A DNA stretch of 34,173 nucleotides, taken from an uncultured Prevotellaceae bacterium. GTDB lineage: Bacteria; Bacteroidota; Bacteroidia; Bacteroidales; Bacteroidaceae. The translations under genes and the position numbers were made by a program. The notes under the pieces are model-generated. The model did not search any database, was not told where the DNA came from, and saw only the letters and a program-made list of their open reading frames with translations. Numbering within the stretch: position 1 is the first letter of the stretch; every line of letters starts with the position of its first letter. Shown here piece after piece: positions 32,882 to 34,173 of the stretch. The DNA lies in contig CACXUV010000014.1 of NCBI GenBank assembly GCA_902770845.1, positions 1 through 34,173 on the forward strand, read 5' to 3'.

Positions 32882-33939
32882 AACAGAGATTATTATTGAT
32901 GGTGCTAGCATTGGGAATGTGCAGTATCAGCGGGGGTGCACAGACAAAGAAGCAGCCTGCGAAAAGACAAGCTACAACAACACGTTCAACTCAGCAAGGA
33001 GGCCAAGTCATGAAATTCCGTCAGGTGGAAGAGGATGACGGCTACGTTTGGTATTTGCTCAAACGCGGTAACCTTTATGGTGCCCGAGATGAAGACGGGA
33101 ACAATATAGTACCTATTAAATATGACGGCGTAAGTTATGAGTGTTTTAGCGGAAATTGTACTCGTTTCTTTTGTGTAAGAAAAGGTGAATATAAAGGAGC
33201 CTATACACGCATGGGGACGCTTGTAATTTCCCCAGATAGACATTATGAGGAAATTACCTTAGATGGGAATGATCTTGGTATGATATTTTGGCGTGTTAAA
33301 AAGAAAGGGGTGAAAGGTACGATAATCTTAGACGCAAAAGGCAGGGAAATATTTACTTTGGATTGTGATGACGCAAGCATGGGTGCAAAAGGAGATTGTG
33401 CTTACATTTGGTTCTGGAGGGGAGATATGTTCGGTATTAGTGACTTGAATGGTAATGTAGTCCTTCCTCTTTGTGAAATAAAATATCCAAGTCCTTATAA
33501 AGGCAATGATGGATCATGGTATGTGAAAGTCAACGGAGAAGAAAAAGTTAACTACAGTGATCTTACGAAGTTTGACTATAAGCCGTATGAAAATCTATTT
33601 TGGATAAAAAAGACATCATCAAGTTCTTCTTCAAGCTCAATAACTTCATCAAGCACCGCTTCTTCATCCGGCAACAGCAATTCAAACAGCAGTAATTCTG
33701 GAGGTGGAACTACAACAGTAGTTGTAGAGCATCATCGTGACCCGATACCTGTACAGGAGTGGCAGGCATGTTTCGGCTGTGGGGGAATGGGAACAATGGG
33801 ATGCGACAATTGCGGTGGCTCTGGTACAAAATACATAGGGGACAGGCTGCATAGATGCTCTCGTTGTAATGGCCAAGGAATAATTCCATGCAATATTTGC
33901 TATGGTAGCAAAGGCAAATATGTTACCGTTTACAGATAA
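32878..33939 (+). CDS. secreted WG-repeat protein with DnaJ-type zinc-finger C-terminus
   Basis: The start at 32878 precedes a signal peptide (MKQRLLLMVLALGMCSISGGAQ; the longer frame from 32833 lies inside GH13). The mature protein of about 330 aa has WG/KWG-like beta repeats (about 55-240: LLKRGNLYGARDEDGN, RVKKKGVKGTIILDAKG, FWRGDMFGISDLNGN). A serine/asparagine-rich linker (about 246-280) follows. The C-terminal zinc-finger region has four CxxC motifs with glycines (CFGC, CDNC, CSRC, CNIC), the DnaJ central-domain pattern. A DnaJ-like zinc finger in a protein exported across the inner membrane is unusual but recurs in Bacteroidota WG-repeat proteins. The function is unknown; it overlaps the GH13 stop by 4 nt. 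Confidence 0.82.
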   Translation: MKQRLLLMVLALGMCSISGGAQTKKQPAKRQATTTRSTQQGGQVMKFRQVEEDDGYVWYLLKRGNLYGARDEDGNNIVPIKYDGVSYECFSGNCTRFFCVRKGEYKGAYTRMGTLVISPDRHYEEITLDGNDLGMIFWRVKKKGVKGTIILDAKGREIFTLDCDDASMGAKGDCAYIWFWRGDMFGISDLNGNVVLPLCEIKYPSPYKGNDGSWYVKVNGEEKVNYSDLTKFDYKPYENLFWIKKTSSSSSSSSITSSSTASSSGNSNSNSSNSGGGTTTVVVEHHRDPIPVQEWQACFGCGGMGTMGCDNCGGSGTKYIGDRLHRCSRCNGQGIIPCNICYGSKGKYVTVYR

Positions 33940-33980
33940 GCAATGGGCTATCTGCACTAGTTTTTTAATTAGTGTTGCTG

Positions 33981-34010
33981 AAAAGACGAGGCTACAGGCT
34001 TCGTCTTTTT
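33981..34010 (+). terminator. terminator of the GH13/WG-repeat operon
   Basis: AAAAGACGA (33981-33989) pairs with TCGTCTTTT (34001-34009) over 9 bp and ends in a T run. It lies about 40 nt after the stop codon at 33939. Confidence 0.88.
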
Positions 34011-34066
34011 GTGTAGTCTAATGACACATAGCCAATTATCAAGTACACTTGCAATGCCGCAATTAG

Positions 34067-34098
34067 TTTCCATAGAAGGGTGTAGCCTCTTACCTTTG
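34067..34098 (+). promoter_or_regulatory. promoter for a gene beyond the window
   Basis: TTTC (34067-34070), a 20-nt spacer and TACCTTTG (34091-34098) fit the consensus with one mismatch. The presumed leader contains a 7-bp dyad, CGATGTTAAACATCG (34129-34143). No start codon for a long frame is visible before the window ends. Confidence 0.75.
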
Positions 34099-34173
34099 CA
34101 CCAGATTATGGATAATGTTCTAAATATCCGATGTTAAACATCGTATAAGTTTAGGACATACGGTCACGATTTT

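Overview
The window looks like a chromosomal piece of a Bacteroidota gut or rumen commensal, most likely Prevotella or a close relative. The main evidence is promoter style: many genes have a -7 box of the form TAnnTTTG, several with a TTTG -33 box 19-20 nt upstream, and Shine-Dalgarno sequences are largely absent. The hydrolase set and the C-terminal tail of the first esterase also fit. No tRNA, rRNA, insertion sequence or CRISPR array was found.

Layout. 1-1030: end of an AlbA_2/HATPase_c_4-type ATP-binding regulator with a 12-bp in-frame repeat, then a stand-alone DprA-like Rossmann protein. 1090-6200: a 22-bp repeat array and a minus-strand housekeeping block: CorA Mg2+ channel with an elaborate leader, PepD dipeptidase overlapping a YbhN-type flippase by ATGA, and a membrane-anchored AraC regulator. 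6300-7340: a promoter, a 31-codon reading frame inside a strong hairpin, and rsmA. 7500-7890: a gene-free, probably transcribed stretch. 7900-11460: MATE exporter, and a flotillin/guanine deaminase operon.

11500-28000 is a plant-hemicellulose degradation cluster with no SusC/SusD in the window. A minus-strand GH31 faces away from a five-gene plus-strand operon: CE1-like esterase, GH31 with a PA14-like insert, a GH43-CBM6-GH43-CBM6 protein, a CE1 esterase with a vestigial second half, and a CE6-CE1 double esterase. A convergent GH127-type beta-L-arabinofuranosidase closes it. Together these would deacylate xylan or xyloglucan side chains (acetyl, feruloyl), trim arabinose and xylose branches and release alpha-xylosyl units. 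Palindrome arrays lie in the two intergenic regions at the edges of this cluster.

28600-31800 is an AT-rich accessory island: a 60-aa gene with a consensus promoter, an Abi_2 (AbiD/AbiF-like HEPN) protein whose promoter first produces a ~90-nt structured RNA ending in an intrinsic terminator, a second highly structured ~270-nt candidate RNA on the other strand, and an unrecognised 487-aa protein with two C-terminal membrane helices. The latter overlaps a compact GH13 gene, which overlaps a secreted WG-repeat/DnaJ-zinc-finger protein.

The most interesting signals are (1) the corA leader, with an 11-codon ORF and two mutually exclusive hairpins, (2) the RNA-terminator-toxin layout at the Abi gene, and (3) the second structured RNA before the unknown membrane protein.
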